From contig JAAYZC010000013.1 in assembly GCA_012515075.1 (NCBI GenBank), positions 25,954 through 89,953 of the forward strand: 64,000 nucleotides of DNA, written 5' to 3'. A model generated the notes under the pieces. The model did not search any database and was not told where the DNA came from. It saw only the letters and a program-made list of their open reading frames with translations. Numbering within the stretch: the first letter of the stretch is position 1; each line of letters begins with the position of its first letter. This DNA is from Thermoplasmatales archaeon (GTDB taxonomy: Archaea > Thermoplasmatota > Thermoplasmata > Methanomassiliicoccales > Methanomethylophilaceae). The position numbers and the translations under genes are program-made. Positions 1 to 10,653 of the stretch are shown here, piece after piece.

Positions 1-773
1 TCCCTTCCAAGGATTACGTGCACCAGATAATACACGGGCCGGTGGACGCCGACCAGATGGACTATCTGATCCGCGATGCGCACTACACGGGGGTGTCCCA
101 CGGGTCCATAGACACGGACCGTCTGCTCAACACGATGCGCGTCCACAACGACCGCATCGTGCTGGAGAAGGGGGGCATCTCGGCCGCCGAGGGCCTGATG
201 GTCTCCAGGGCTCTCATGTACTCCTCCGTGTACTACCACAGGACCGTGAGGCTAGCGGAGATGATGCTGACCAAGGCGGCGGACACGTCGGGCCTGGACC
301 TCTCCGAGATATACCTGATGTCCGACTTCGACCTGACAAGCGCCATAATCTCCTCGGGAGGCAGGTCATCCAGGATCGTCCGGGACCTTCTCGACCGCAG
401 GCTCTACAAGAGCGCCCTGGTCCTGTACACCATAGACCTGGACGAGGACACCTCCACGGTCCTTCAGCGCTACCTGCCGTATCACAAGCGGCGGGCCCTG
501 GAGTGGGAGATCGCCGAGGCGGCGGGGGTGGACGACCAGGACGTCCTTGTGGACATACCTCTCAAGTCCGCCCTGATGGACATGGCGAAGATAGGCAAGA
601 CCGACGTCTCCATACTGGACCGTGAGGGCCGGGTTCGTTCGATAACCAAATACTCCCCGATAGCCAAGGCCCTTCAGACCCGTGACACCCTGGACTGGGC
701 GATGGCCGTGTCCGCCCCCAGGGGGAAGAGGGAGGCGGTGGAGAGGGCGGCCCGGAAGGTGCTCAGCCTTTGA
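1..773 (+). CDS. HD-domain phosphohydrolase (dNTPase-like), 5' truncated by window edge
   Basis: Reading frame open from the window start (PSKDYVHQIIHGPVDADQMDYLIRDAHYTGV); DQMDYLIRD..Y.GV typical of HD/SAMHD1-like hydrolases. Confidence 0.75.
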   Translation, partial: PSKDYVHQIIHGPVDADQMDYLIRDAHYTGVSHGSIDTDRLLNTMRVHNDRIVLEKGGISAAEGLMVSRALMYSSVYYHRTVRLAEMMLTKAADTSGLDLSEIYLMSDFDLTSAIISSGGRSSRIVRDLLDRRLYKSALVLYTIDLDEDTSTVLQRYLPYHKRRALEWEIAEAAGVDDQDVLVDIPLKSALMDMAKIGKTDVSILDREGRVRSITKYSPIAKALQTRDTLDWAMAVSAPRGKREAVERAARKVLSL

Positions 774-2214
774 CCACGCCCATGGGCGTCAGCTTGGCGA
801 CCCTGGCGGTGAGGCCCGAGTCGCATACCACCGATATGACCTCGTCCACGTCCTTGTAAGCCTGCGGGGCTTCTTCCAGAAGGCCCTCTTCGGACCCGTT
901 CCTCAGGTATATGTCGAGGTCGGACATGCCCGCCCTGATGTCTCCGGCGCGGAGGCTCTCGGTTGCCGCCTTGCGGGACATCTTCCTCCCCGCACCGTGG
1001 CAGGTGGACCCGAAGGTCTCCTCCATGGCCCCCTGCAGCCCCACCAGCACGTACGTCCCCACGCTCATGTCCCCGGGTATGATCACGGGCTGGCCCACGT
1101 CCCTGTACATCATCGGGACCTCGGGACGGCCGGCGCAGAAAGCGCGGGTGGACCCCTTCCTGTGCACCAGGACGTCCTCCTTGTGCCCCTCCACTTCGTG
1201 GCGCTCCTTCTTGGCGATGTTGTGAGCAACGTCGTAGACCACGTCCATGCCCATGTCCTCGGCGGATCCGCCCAGGATCCTCTCGAAGGACTCCCTGACC
1301 CAATGCGTTATCATCTGGCGGTTGGCCCAGGCGTAGTTGGCGCCGCAGCACATGGCGGCGTAGTAGTCGTCCCCCAGACCGGTGTTCAACGGGGCGCAGG
1401 CCAGCTGCCTGTCCGGAAGGTCCACGCGGTTGTCCTTGACATAGCGTTCCATCTGCTGGAGGTAATCGGTGGCGATCTGGTGACCGCACCCCCTGGATCC
1501 GCAGTGGACGGTGACGGTGACGTCGCCCTCCTCCAGTCCGAATACCTTCGCGACCCTCTCATCGAATACCTTCCCGACCACGTCGACCTCTAGGAAGTGG
1601 TTGCCGGACCCCAGTGAACCCAGCTGGGGCAAGCCCCTCTTCCTGGCCTTGTCGCTGACCTTGGTGGTGTCGGCGTCGGTCATGTGGCCCTTCTCCTCGG
1701 TGACCTCCAGGTCGCGCTCCCAGCCGTATCCGTTCTCGACGGCCCACTCGGAACCGTTGGACAGTATCTCCTCCAGCTCCCTGTTGCCCACCTTGGTCAG
1801 GCCCTTGGATCCGAGGCCGGAGGGCACGTTCTTGTAGAGCTCGTCAACGAGGACGCCGATGCTCCCCTTTATGTCCTCCGCCTTGAGACCGGTCCTTATG
1901 AGGCGGACCCCGCAGTTTATATCGAAGCCTATGCCCCCCGGGGATATCGACCCCTCGTTGGAATCGACGGCGGCCACACCTCCGATGGGGAACCCGTAGC
2001 CCCAGTGTATGTCGGGCATGGCCATCGAGCTGCCGACTATCCCCGGCAGGCAGGCGACGTTGGCCGCCTGCTGGGGGGCGTTGTCGCCGCATATCTGCGG
2101 TATCATGGACTCTTTGGCGAATATGACGGCGTTGGTCCTCATGCCGGATTCCGGGTCCCGGGGGATCTCCCACCTGTGGTCGTCTATCCTCTCGAGTCTT
2201 CCTTTCCATGCCAT
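763..2214 (-). CDS. rtcB: RNA-splicing ligase RtcB
   Basis: PDIHWGYGFPIGGVAA, GGIGFDINCGVRL, CGSRGCGHQ, HNIAKKE motifs of RtcB. Confidence 0.96.
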   Translation of the reverse strand: MAWKGRLERIDDHRWEIPRDPESGMRTNAVIFAKESMIPQICGDNAPQQAANVACLPGIVGSSMAMPDIHWGYGFPIGGVAAVDSNEGSISPGGIGFDINCGVRLIRTGLKAEDIKGSIGVLVDELYKNVPSGLGSKGLTKVGNRELEEILSNGSEWAVENGYGWERDLEVTEEKGHMTDADTTKVSDKARKRGLPQLGSLGSGNHFLEVDVVGKVFDERVAKVFGLEEGDVTVTVHCGSRGCGHQIATDYLQQMERYVKDNRVDLPDRQLACAPLNTGLGDDYYAAMCCGANYAWANRQMITHWVRESFERILGGSAEDMGMDVVYDVAHNIAKKERHEVEGHKEDVLVHRKGSTRAFCAGRPEVPMMYRDVGQPVIIPGDMSVGTYVLVGLQGAMEETFGSTCHGAGRKMSRKAATESLRAGDIRAGMSDLDIYLRNGSEEGLLEEAPQAYKDVDEVISVVCDSGLTARVAKLTPMGVVKG

Positions 2215-2251
2215 GACATCACCTAGCGCGCGCAGAGTATTTCAGAAGTAG

Positions 2252-2327
2252 GGGCCGGGACCGAGATTTGAACCCGAGTCAAGGGATCCACAGTCCCCTA
2301 GGATAACCAAGCTACCCTATCCCGGCC
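2252..2327 (-). tRNA. tRNA-His(GTG)
   Basis: Cloverleaf on minus strand GGCCGGG...CTGTGGA (anticodon GTG)...GGTTCAAATC...CCCGGCC with C73 discriminator. Confidence 0.93.
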
Positions 2328-2520
2328 ATACAATAGGGGTGCCCATCACGTCGACATAAATAAACGTTTTCCAGGTCCGGGTCGCGGTCTCCGCCCCCGG
2401 CGGCCCTTCGCCGGCCCGGAACGCCCCGTGTCCCGCGGAAATTATGCGGAGTGTTTGGGCATAGTACAAATATGGAGCGGTGATAGGCGGTCAGGGAAGC
2501 CGTCCCGGTGATAGAAGATG

Positions 2521-3390
2521 AATCAGAGATACGGTCTGAACAAGGAGCTGGCCCAGATGCTCAAGGGCGGGGTCATCATGGATGTAACGACGCCGGAGCA
2601 GGCGAGAGTCGCGGAGAGCGCCGGAGCGTGCGCCGTGATGGCACTGGAGAGGATCCCGGCGGACATACGCGCCGCCGGCGGTGTGTCCAGGATGAGCGAC
2701 CCCAAGATGATAAGGGGCATACAGGAGGCCGTCTCCATACCCGTGATGGCGAAGGTCCGCATCGGGCACTTCGTGGAGGCGCAGATACTTCAGGCTCTGG
2801 AGATCGATTTCATAGACGAGAGCGAGGTCCTCTCGCCCGCGGACGATGTCCACCACATAGACAAGACGGCCTTCGACGTGCCCTTCGTGTGCGGTGCCAG
2901 GGATCTCGGCGAGGCCCTGAGGCGCATAGCCGAGGGGGCTTCGATGATAAGGACCAAGGGGGAGCCCGGCACGGGGGACGTTGTGCAGGCCGTCAGGCAC
3001 ATGCGTGCCGTCCGGTCCGAGATGCGCAGGGTCGCCTCGCTGGAGGAATGCGAGCTTTTCGAGGCCGCCAAGCAGCTCCAGGTACCATTGGACCTCCTCT
3101 CCTACGTGCACGAGAACGGCAGGCTGCCCGTGGTCAATTTCGCGGCGGGAGGCGTGGCCACCCCCGCGGACGCCGCCCTGATGATGCAGCTCGGCGCGGA
3201 AGGCGTGTTCGTGGGCTCCGGCATATTCAAGTCGGGCAACCCGGAGAGGAGAGCCGCCGCGATAGTCAGGGCGGTGACCAACTACCGCGACGCCAAGGTG
3301 CTGGCGGAACTATCCGAGGACCTCGGTCCGGCCATGGTGGGCATAAACGAGGAGGAGATACGCACGCTCATGTCGGAGCGCGGTCAGTGA
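2521..3390 (+). CDS. pdxS: Pyridoxal 5'-phosphate synthase lyase subunit PdxS
   Basis: [47 protein letters not shown]. Confidence 0.97.
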   Translation, partial: NQRYGLNKELAQMLKGGVIMDVTTPEQARVAESAGACAVMALERIPADIRAAGGVSRMSDPKMIRGIQEAVSIPVMAKVRIGHFVEAQILQALEIDFIDESEVLSPADDVHHIDKTAFDVPFVCGARDLGEALRRIAEGASMIRTKGEPGTGDVVQAVRHMRAVRSEMRRVASLEECELFEAAKQLQVPLDLLSYVHENGRLPVVNFAAGGVATPADAALMMQLGAEGVFVGSGIFKSGNPERRAAAIVRAVTNYRDAKVLAELSEDLGPAMVGINEEEIRTLMSERGQ

Positions 3391-4067
3391 TGATCGGGAT
3401 CCTGGCGGTCCAAGGGGCCTTCGCTGAGCACGGGAGCATGCTGGACAGTCTGGGTGTGGACAGCTTCGAGATACGTGCGGCCCGTGACCTCGGGGAGAGA
3501 ATGGACGGCATGATAATCCCGGGAGGCGAGAGCACCGTCATGGGGAAGATACTGGACGACCAGGGGATGACGGGGACGATCAGGGAGATGATAGGCGGGG
3601 GCCTCCCGGTCTTCGGCACCTGCGCCGGGCTCATTCTCCTCTCGGAGAGCGTTCAGGGGGGCCGCCCCTGCATCGGCACCATGCCCATACAGGCGGTCCG
3701 CAACGCCTACGGCAGGCAGCTCGGGAGCTTCTCGGCCCAGTCACACTTCGGGGGGCAGGGGCCGATACCGATGGAGTTCATCAGGGCCCCTGCCATATCC
3801 AGGACCGCGCCGGAGGTGGAGGTGCTGGCCGAGGTCGGAGGAAGGCCTGTGGCTGCCAGGTACGGCAGGCAGATGGTCACGGCGTTCCACCCCGAGCTAA
3901 CCGACGACACCTCCGTGCACCGTTTCTTCCTCGAATCGGTGGTCGGCGGGGTCCCCGGTGCACACCAGCCGACGGTGTGTGAACGATGCCGAACACTTTC
4001 TCCTCTTTCGGACATCCTCCGCACGTGCCCGTCCGTTGCCGAGCATAAGGGTTATTACCCCCGATAA
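3390..4067 (+). CDS. pdxT: Pyridoxal 5'-phosphate synthase glutaminase subunit PdxT
   Basis: [40 protein letters not shown]; overlaps the pdxS stop (TGATG). Confidence 0.95.
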   Translation: MIGILAVQGAFAEHGSMLDSLGVDSFEIRAARDLGERMDGMIIPGGESTVMGKILDDQGMTGTIREMIGGGLPVFGTCAGLILLSESVQGGRPCIGTMPIQAVRNAYGRQLGSFSAQSHFGGQGPIPMEFIRAPAISRTAPEVEVLAEVGGRPVAARYGRQMVTAFHPELTDDTSVHRFFLESVVGGVPGAHQPTVCERCRTLSPLSDILRTCPSVAEHKGYYPR

Positions 4068-4080
4068 TAGATAACCGGGC

Positions 4081-4998
4081 ATGACGAAGAGGAATCTGAT
4101 CTCGGTCCTTGACATGAAGGACGACATGCCGGAGCTTGTGGATCTAGCTATAAAGCTGAAGGCGGAGCGCGGCAACCACGACGCCCCCCTGAAAGGCAAG
4201 ACACTGGCGATGATCTTCGAGAAACCCAGCACCAGGACCAGGATATCCTTCGACGTTGCCATAACCGAACTGGGCGGCCACGCCCTCTACCTCGATTCAA
4301 GCAACATGCACATGGGCAAGCACGGGGAGACCGTGGAGGACACATCCAAGGTGATGAGCCGGTTCGTCCACGGCATAATGTACCGCGCATACGATTACAA
4401 GGTAATGGACCGTCTCGGAGAGGCGACAACGGTTCCCGTCATAAGCGGCCTGGACAACCTGGAGCACCCCTGCCAGGCCCTGGCGGACATGGTCACGATA
4501 AAGGAGAAGAAGGGCGGTTTCCGCGGCAGGAAGCTGGTCTATCTCGGGGACGGCAACAACGTCTGCAACTCCCTTCTGTACGCAAGCGCCATAATGGGCA
4601 TAGACATGATCGCCTGCTGCCCCGCCACCCGCATGCCCAACGCGGAGATAATGCTGAACGCTTCACGCATAGCGGATGCAAACGGCAGCAAGATAGTCGC
4701 CTCCCACGAGCCCGAGGTGGCATGCGCGGACGCAGATGTTCTGTACACCGACACATGGATATCAATGGGTGACGACACATCCAAGGAGGCGGCCCTGAAG
4801 CTGTTCCAGATGTATCAGATAAACAATGGCCTCCTTTCCCTGGCCAAACCTGACTGCATTGTGATGCACTGTCTCCCAGCTCACCGCGGCGAGGAGATAA
4901 CAGCGGAGGTCATGGACGGGCCCCAGAGCGTTGTCTTCGACCAGGCGGAGAACCGCCTGCACGCCCAGAAGGCGGTGCTGTACACGCTGCTCAGATGA
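4081..4998 (+). CDS. argF: Ornithine carbamoyltransferase
   Basis: EKPSTRTRISFDVA, DNLEHPCQALADM, HCLPAHRGEEIT. Confidence 0.95.
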   Translation: MTKRNLISVLDMKDDMPELVDLAIKLKAERGNHDAPLKGKTLAMIFEKPSTRTRISFDVAITELGGHALYLDSSNMHMGKHGETVEDTSKVMSRFVHGIMYRAYDYKVMDRLGEATTVPVISGLDNLEHPCQALADMVTIKEKKGGFRGRKLVYLGDGNNVCNSLLYASAIMGIDMIACCPATRMPNAEIMLNASRIADANGSKIVASHEPEVACADADVLYTDTWISMGDDTSKEAALKLFQMYQINNGLLSLAKPDCIVMHCLPAHRGEEITAEVMDGPQSVVFDQAENRLHAQKAVLYTLLR

Positions 4999-6406
4999 GC
5001 TGGGAGGATATTATGTCCTCGACGATGTCGAGGAACTCCTCCTTCCTGTCCGGAGGTATGGTGGCCCCGGCGGCCACATTGTGCCCGCCGCCGTAACCGC
5101 CCACAAGCCCCGCCGCCGTGCTCATCACGCTGGACAGGTTCAGCCCCCTCTCTATGAGCGAGCGGTCGGCCCTGACGGAGACCTTGGTGCCGTCGTCCGC
5201 GTCCGCGAAGGCCAGCATCGGGAGGTCCCTGCGAGCGGAATCCGAGTTCAGCATCATGCCGGCGACTATCCCGACCACCGTCTCCCGTATCTCGTCACCC
5301 GAGTCGAAGTACTGTATGAACCGCCTCTCCCTGATCAGGCGTCTGTCCTTCACGTAGGACAGGGCGTAGGATATGTTGCGGCGGTGCTCGGCCCTGTTGC
5401 GCTTCGCGTCCCGCAGGGCGGAAGGGTCGCCCATGCATATGCGCATCCCGGTCTCCGCGTCATCGTAGCGTCCGCAGGAGTTCAGGAGGGTGGCGAACTC
5501 CTTGGCGTCCCTGAGGCCCGAGCCCTTCCGGTGCATCGTTACGGAGTAGACCTCCCCAAAGAGGCGGCGGGCGGCCTCCGGCGTCCCCGCAAGCTCCAGC
5601 AGGGCGGATGTGGCACGCTCCCTCTCCTCATCGTCCAGATCGCACCAGGACCTCCGTCTCCCCCCGTCGCCCAAGGATATACCGAGTCCCGCCAGGAAAT
5701 CAGCGCACCCGGCGCCGTTCTCGGTCAGACCCGGCAAAACCGGGTCCCCGCTGTACTGGAGGAACTGCACCAGGTTCCTGGTCTCCCTTCCGAACAGTCT
5801 CACATCCTCCTCGGAGAGGACAAGTCCCAGGCCCTCGGCCTCTGCCAGTATGACCCGGTTGTACCCCACCAGACGGGACTCGTCGGAATCCTGGAAGTCG
5901 CCGCACGCGCCCACTATCGCCAGGTAGCAGAGGTCCGCGTTGGCGGGATCAACGGCCTTGGACACGACATACGTCATCCCGGCCCCGCAGACCTCGCGGG
6001 AGCCGTCCATGCCGTAGACGTGGGGGTTCACGTGACACACGTCCTCGAAATCGTCCAGCACTGTCTGTTTCCTCCTCCATCTGGGGTCCGGAACGTGGTG
6101 GTCGGTGACCACGATGCCCGGCCGGGAGAAATCCGACAGGTATCCGCTTCCCAGGTCGCATATCCAGACAAGGTCCTCCGGGGCTCCGTTTATCATCGAG
6201 ACAGTATCCTCGGACATCTTCTTCTCGAATCTTATGCGGTACGGCTTCCCGAGTCTCGCCAGAGTCGTGGCGGCTATGGATCCGGCGGTTATGCCGTCAG
6301 CGTCTATGTGGGAAACTACGAGCACGCTCCCGGCGTCCCTTATCATCCCGGCCGCCTTGCGGGCGTCGGCCTCCATGCGTTCAATCCGCATAGCAGAACC
6401 CCGCAT
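4991..6406 (-). CDS. DHH/DHHA1-family phosphoesterase (archaeal RecJ/GAN-like)
   Basis: VVSHIDADGITAGSIAATTLARLG, VVTDHHVPD, C-terminal GGYGGGHNVAAGATI. Confidence 0.87.
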   Translation of the reverse strand: MRGSAMRIERMEADARKAAGMIRDAGSVLVVSHIDADGITAGSIAATTLARLGKPYRIRFEKKMSEDTVSMINGAPEDLVWICDLGSGYLSDFSRPGIVVTDHHVPDPRWRRKQTVLDDFEDVCHVNPHVYGMDGSREVCGAGMTYVVSKAVDPANADLCYLAIVGACGDFQDSDESRLVGYNRVILAEAEGLGLVLSEEDVRLFGRETRNLVQFLQYSGDPVLPGLTENGAGCADFLAGLGISLGDGGRRRSWCDLDDEERERATSALLELAGTPEAARRLFGEVYSVTMHRKGSGLRDAKEFATLLNSCGRYDDAETGMRICMGDPSALRDAKRNRAEHRRNISYALSYVKDRRLIRERRFIQYFDSGDEIRETVVGIVAGMMLNSDSARRDLPMLAFADADDGTKVSVRADRSLIERGLNLSSVMSTAAGLVGGYGGGHNVAAGATIPPDRKEEFLDIVEDIISSQLI

Positions 6407-7148
6407 GCTCCCTTACCAGCTTATCGTACACGGTATCGGCTATCGGACGCAGGTCCAGGGTGTCGGCGCGGTTGTACTCGAGCAGCGTCTCCAAGGCTCC
6501 CCGGTCCCCGCTACGCTCCCACCTTCTCCAGAGACGCACCGCCTCCATCCCGTCAACCTCCTCTATCCCCTCCGGTCTGGTTATGCCCATCTGCCTCTCG
6601 ATGGTCTTGAGGCCTCCGCGATAACCAACCTTCCTGCAGGCGAAACGGAGGTCGTAATGAGGGAGGCCCAGGTCCGCGTCGGGGAAGCTGTTCCTCAGAA
6701 CCGGCACGTCGAAGCAGCTCCCGTTGAAGGTCACGAGGAGCTGCGCCCCGCGAAGCGCCGAGGACAGGGAGTCCGAGTCCAGGTCCCTGCCGTTCACCAG
6801 GGTCGCGGTGCCACCGGGGCCTTGAACGGTGACCACGGTCACCAGAGAGTCCCGGGCGAGACCGTCCGTCTCTATGTCCAGGAAGGCGGCCCTGTCCGCG
6901 AAGCGGCCGTAAAGCCTCCACTGCTCCCCCCGGGGGAGCATCCCGCCGAGGGACCTGCCGTCCCCCTCCGAAAGGAACACGGAAGCCGTCTCCAGGACGG
7001 AATCGCATACGGACTTGGATCCGCATGGGATCCCCGGGACCCGTTCGGAGGACAGGAAATCACTCCAGCTCATGATGCCGGCATCCCATATCCCCTTTTC
7101 CTTCCTGGGTCCGACGGACGGTATGATCCGGAACGTCCTCTCTATCAT
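6381..7148 (-). CDS. Ribonuclease H-like exonuclease (YprB/DEDD-type)
   Basis: FLDIETDGL, FNGSCFDVPVLRNSFP, YDLRFACRKVGYRGGLKTIERQMGI. Confidence 0.8.
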   Translation of the reverse strand: MIERTFRIIPSVGPRKEKGIWDAGIMSWSDFLSSERVPGIPCGSKSVCDSVLETASVFLSEGDGRSLGGMLPRGEQWRLYGRFADRAAFLDIETDGLARDSLVTVVTVQGPGGTATLVNGRDLDSDSLSSALRGAQLLVTFNGSCFDVPVLRNSFPDADLGLPHYDLRFACRKVGYRGGLKTIERQMGITRPEGIEEVDGMEAVRLWRRWERSGDRGALETLLEYNRADTLDLRPIADTVYDKLVREHAGFCYAD

Positions 7149-7223
7149 GCGACCCCCATCATCGAGCCGTAGAAAAACCTTGTCGGATGAACAATTTTTA
7201 CCGATGAACGTTGTTGACGGTGC

Positions 7224-7946
7224 ATGGATTCCATCGAGATCTCCGAGGGCGTGAGGATCACCAACGACAGGTGCCTGCTCCTGGACGGGGGCTCGGTGGC
7301 CGTTCTTGGCGATCTTCATCTGGGGTACGAGAAGGCCATGGAGGAGGAGGGGCTCTACCTTCCCAGGATAAACACGGGATCCATAAGGGACGCCCTCAAC
7401 AGGATACTGTCCAAGTACGAACCCTCGACCGTGGTCCTGCTGGGTGACATCAAGCACGACTTCAGGCGGTCCAAGTTCGAGGCCAGGAACGAGGTCAGGA
7501 CGGTCATCGGCCTGCTGGACGATGCGGCGGAGGTCGTTGTGATAAAGGGGAACCATGACAACTTCCTCCAGAACACGATCTCCGACATGGGCCTTCTGGC
7601 AGTCGACCACGCGGACCTGTGCGGCCACAGGCTGGAGCACGGGCACGTGGACAGCGGCGTCCGGCCGGTCATAATAGGCCACGAGCACCCCTCGGTCAGG
7701 ATACCCGGGGCGATGAGCGGAGGCATGAAGCTGCAGTGCTTCGTCCACGCGAAGGCCGACGGTGTCACGGTCCTGCCTCCCTTCAGCCCGTTCTCCTCGG
7801 GCAACGACCTTTCATGCGGATCCGATTCGGTCATGGCGCCCGCCCTGCGTTGCTCCAACCACGGCGATGCGGACATATACGGGGTGACCGAGCTCGGGCT
7901 CCTGCCGTTGGGGAAACTCAGGGATCTGATGGACATCCGCATATGA
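7224..7946 (+). CDS. Metallophosphoesterase (SbcD-like, archaeal MJ0037-type)
   Basis: LGDLHLGYEKAMEEEGLYLPR, LLGDIKHDF, VIKGNHDN, GHEHPS. Confidence 0.87.
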   Translation: MDSIEISEGVRITNDRCLLLDGGSVAVLGDLHLGYEKAMEEEGLYLPRINTGSIRDALNRILSKYEPSTVVLLGDIKHDFRRSKFEARNEVRTVIGLLDDAAEVVVIKGNHDNFLQNTISDMGLLAVDHADLCGHRLEHGHVDSGVRPVIIGHEHPSVRIPGAMSGGMKLQCFVHAKADGVTVLPPFSPFSSGNDLSCGSDSVMAPALRCSNHGDADIYGVTELGLLPLGKLRDLMDIRI

Positions 7947-8039
7947 TTTCGGGGCATCCCGCCCCATGACAGAGGCAGGAGGCGCGGACGTGCAGGTTAA
8001 ATAAAATGAGTTCATTCTCGCTTACAAGGAGAATTTATA

Positions 8040-9068
8040 ATGTCAATGACTCCCAGAGAAAGAGTACTTGCAGCGATGAAACAGGAATCCCTCGACAGGC
8101 CCCCTGTCGCCATATTCACCCAGTCTGCCACCATCGGGCAGATGGAGAAGGTCGGCGCGGCATGGCCCGAGGCCCACAAGGATGCCAACCTCATGGCGAA
8201 GCTCGGTGCCGCACAGGCGGATGTCTTCGGCTTCGAGTGCGTTAGGGCCCCCTTCTGCCTGACGGCGGAGGCCGAGAGGCTCGGATGCACCGTCCAGGTC
8301 ACCAAGAAGGATGCGTCCCCCATGCTCAAGGAGCACCCCCACAAGTTCGATCCCATGACGGGAGAGTACGACGAGCCCAACCTCATGGACCCCGCCGAGT
8401 TCGTCGCAGGCGGAAGGCCCGCCGAGGCCATAAAGGCCATGGAAATCCTCAAGAAGTCCCACGGCGAGAACTACTGCCTGGTCGCAGGCAACACCGGACC
8501 CTTCACCCTCACCGGTCACCTGGTCAACACCGAGAACATGGTCTTCGGTATGATGATGGCCCCCGAGGAGGTCTCCAAGTGGGTAGATGCCGTGTCCCCG
8601 ATATGCAAGGCATACACCCAGGCCCTCTCCGATGCAGGCGCAGATGTAATCCAGATGTCCGAGCCTTCCGCATCCACCGATATGATCGCACCCGACATGT
8701 TCCAGGACGCTGCAGGCAAGTACATCTCCGATGTTCTCGCCTCTGTAAAGGACGCCTTCTCGGTTCTCCACATCTGCGGCGACACGGCCCCCATAATACC
8801 CAAGATGATCGGCACCGGAGTCACCGGTCTCTCCATCGAGGAGAAGGTCAACCCCGACAAGGCCGTGGACATAGTCGCCGGCAAGGCCGTCCTTGTCGGT
8901 AACGTCGGATCCGTCAGACCTCTCTTCCAGGGAACCCCCGAGGAGGTCGCGGCGGCGGCCAAGCACTGTGTCGAGGCAGGATTTAACGTCATATCCTCCG
9001 GATGCGGCATAGCGGTCTCCACGCCCGACGCCAACATGGAAGCCCTCGTCAAGGCCGTCAAAGGCTGA
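8040..9068 (+). CDS. MtaA/MtbA-family methylcobamide:CoM methyltransferase
   Basis: Uroporphyrinogen-decarboxylase-like fold, HICGD zinc motif, MTPRERVLAAM start; probably MtbA from methylamine context. Confidence 0.85.
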   Translation: MSMTPRERVLAAMKQESLDRPPVAIFTQSATIGQMEKVGAAWPEAHKDANLMAKLGAAQADVFGFECVRAPFCLTAEAERLGCTVQVTKKDASPMLKEHPHKFDPMTGEYDEPNLMDPAEFVAGGRPAEAIKAMEILKKSHGENYCLVAGNTGPFTLTGHLVNTENMVFGMMMAPEEVSKWVDAVSPICKAYTQALSDAGADVIQMSEPSASTDMIAPDMFQDAAGKYISDVLASVKDAFSVLHICGDTAPIIPKMIGTGVTGLSIEEKVNPDKAVDIVAGKAVLVGNVGSVRPLFQGTPEEVAAAAKHCVEAGFNVISSGCGIAVSTPDANMEALVKAVKG

Positions 9069-9169
9069 AGGTCGGCAGACCCGCGGGGACATCCAGAAAC
9101 CATTTAAAACCAAATCCTTTCCTTTTTCTGCATATCTTTATACGGCCAGGGTGCTTTTTCCCGCCTTGT

Positions 9170-9880
9170 ATGACATCCAAACTGGAATCCAACGCCCGGT
9201 ACGCAGAGGAACTCAAGAGGATACTGGGACTGAGGCGCGAGCCCGTGGCCGTCAAGCTTGTACGCGAGGAGGAGGACTACCCGGAGGGCTACGTGGTCCC
9301 CGAAGGACAGCTCAGCCACTGCCAGGCGGTGTCGCGGGCTTCCAAGGGCGAATGCCTGAAGGTACCGTTCGAATCCCACAACTGCCACGTCGGGTCGGCG
9401 GTCCTGGGGATGGTACAGGCACCGGAGAAGATAATCTCGGGAGAGTTCCACGCATCCATCGGGATACATGACGGTCCCGAGGCGGCGGCCAGGATGATAG
9501 CGGACCGCCTGGTCATACCTTACAAGACCAAAGGCGAGATAATCTGTCCGCTGGCTAAGGTATCCTTCGATCCGGATGTGGTGGTTTTCGAGGACATGCC
9601 CGAGAGGATATACTGGTTCGTCGCCCTCATGACAGCCGAGAAAGGCAACAGGGCAGAGTTCAGCACCGCACCTTTCCAGTGCGTCTGCGAGGATTCGACG
9701 ACCATACCCATAATGACGGGCCGCCCCAACATTTCCCTGGGATGTTACGGGTGCAGGAAGAGGACGGACATGAGGCCCGACGAGATGGCGATCGGAGTCC
9801 CCTATGATATGATCCCGGGGTTCGTCGAGCGTTTGGCGAAGTACGAGGAAGGGGTCTTCAAGAAGGCCAAGAGGGACTGA
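9170..9880 (+). CDS. DUF169 family protein
   Basis: GLRREPVAVKLV, LSHCQAVSRASKGE, CGYGCRK-like CYGCRKRTDMRPDEMAIGVP typical of DUF169. Confidence 0.78.
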   Translation: MTSKLESNARYAEELKRILGLRREPVAVKLVREEEDYPEGYVVPEGQLSHCQAVSRASKGECLKVPFESHNCHVGSAVLGMVQAPEKIISGEFHASIGIHDGPEAAARMIADRLVIPYKTKGEIICPLAKVSFDPDVVVFEDMPERIYWFVALMTAEKGNRAEFSTAPFQCVCEDSTTIPIMTGRPNISLGCYGCRKRTDMRPDEMAIGVPYDMIPGFVERLAKYEEGVFKKAKRD

Positions 9881-10005
9881 AATCCCCGTGTTTCCTTTCA
9901 GGGGCGGTAGGCCCCGTCTCCTGTCTCACAGGGTTAACGGGATTATATACTGTGCAGGATGTTACTTAACCGGAGGTGTCGAGTATTAGGGAGAAAGGCT
10001 TCATA

Positions 10006-10653
10006 ATGGATGATCTCAGGATATCTGTGGAGACCTGGGATATCAAGCTGGCCCAACGCGTGGCACGCGAGGCGGTGGATTCCGGGATCCCTCTCAAGGA
10101 GATAGTGGCCGAAGGGCTGGGCGCTGGCATGGCTCGCATCGGGGAGATGTTCGGCGAAGGCAATCTGTTCCTGCCTCAGGTCATAGCGGCTTCCAAGACC
10201 ATGGAAGCCGCCCTGGAGGTGCTCAGGCCATATATGGAGGCCGGGTGCGACGCAATGCGCGGGACCGTGGTCATGGGGACGGTCAAGGGCGACATACATG
10301 AGATAGGCAAGAACGTCTGCTGCGCCATGCTACGCGGCGCAGGTTACCTGGTGGTTGACCTGGGCAGCGACACGGGGGAGGACGAGTTCATAGACGCGGC
10401 CGCCGCAGAGCGGGCGCAGATCGTCGGTTGCTCGGCGCTCATGACCACAACCCTGAAGGCCCAGGAGTCCGTCGTCAGGTATTCGGACGAGGCAGGCAGG
10501 GGCTTCCTCATAATAATCGGAGGGGCGCCCTGCAGCCAGGAATGGTGCGACCAGATACATGCCGACGGCTACTCCTCGTCCGGCGCCGAGATCGTGGATC
10601 TCGTCAACGGCCTGATGGAGAAGTTCGACCCACCGGGTCGCGGAACCAAGTGA
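10006..10653 (+). CDS. MtbC-like methyltransferase cognate corrinoid protein
   Basis: Cobalamin-binding GDIHEIGKNV, helical cap LPQVIAASKTMEAAL; close to the mtbC product at 31488..32126. Confidence 0.9.
   Translation: MDDLRISVETWDIKLAQRVAREAVDSGIPLKEIVAEGLGAGMARIGEMFGEGNLFLPQVIAASKTMEAALEVLRPYMEAGCDAMRGTVVMGTVKGDIHEIGKNVCCAMLRGAGYLVVDLGSDTGEDEFIDAAAAERAQIVGCSALMTTTLKAQESVVRYSDEAGRGFLIIIGGAPCSQEWCDQIHADGYSSSGAEIVDLVNGLMEKFDPPGRGTK

Noticed and set aside
4931-6610. 559-aa plus-strand ORF opposite the DHH protein
   Set aside because: Antisense to a well-supported DHH phosphoesterase
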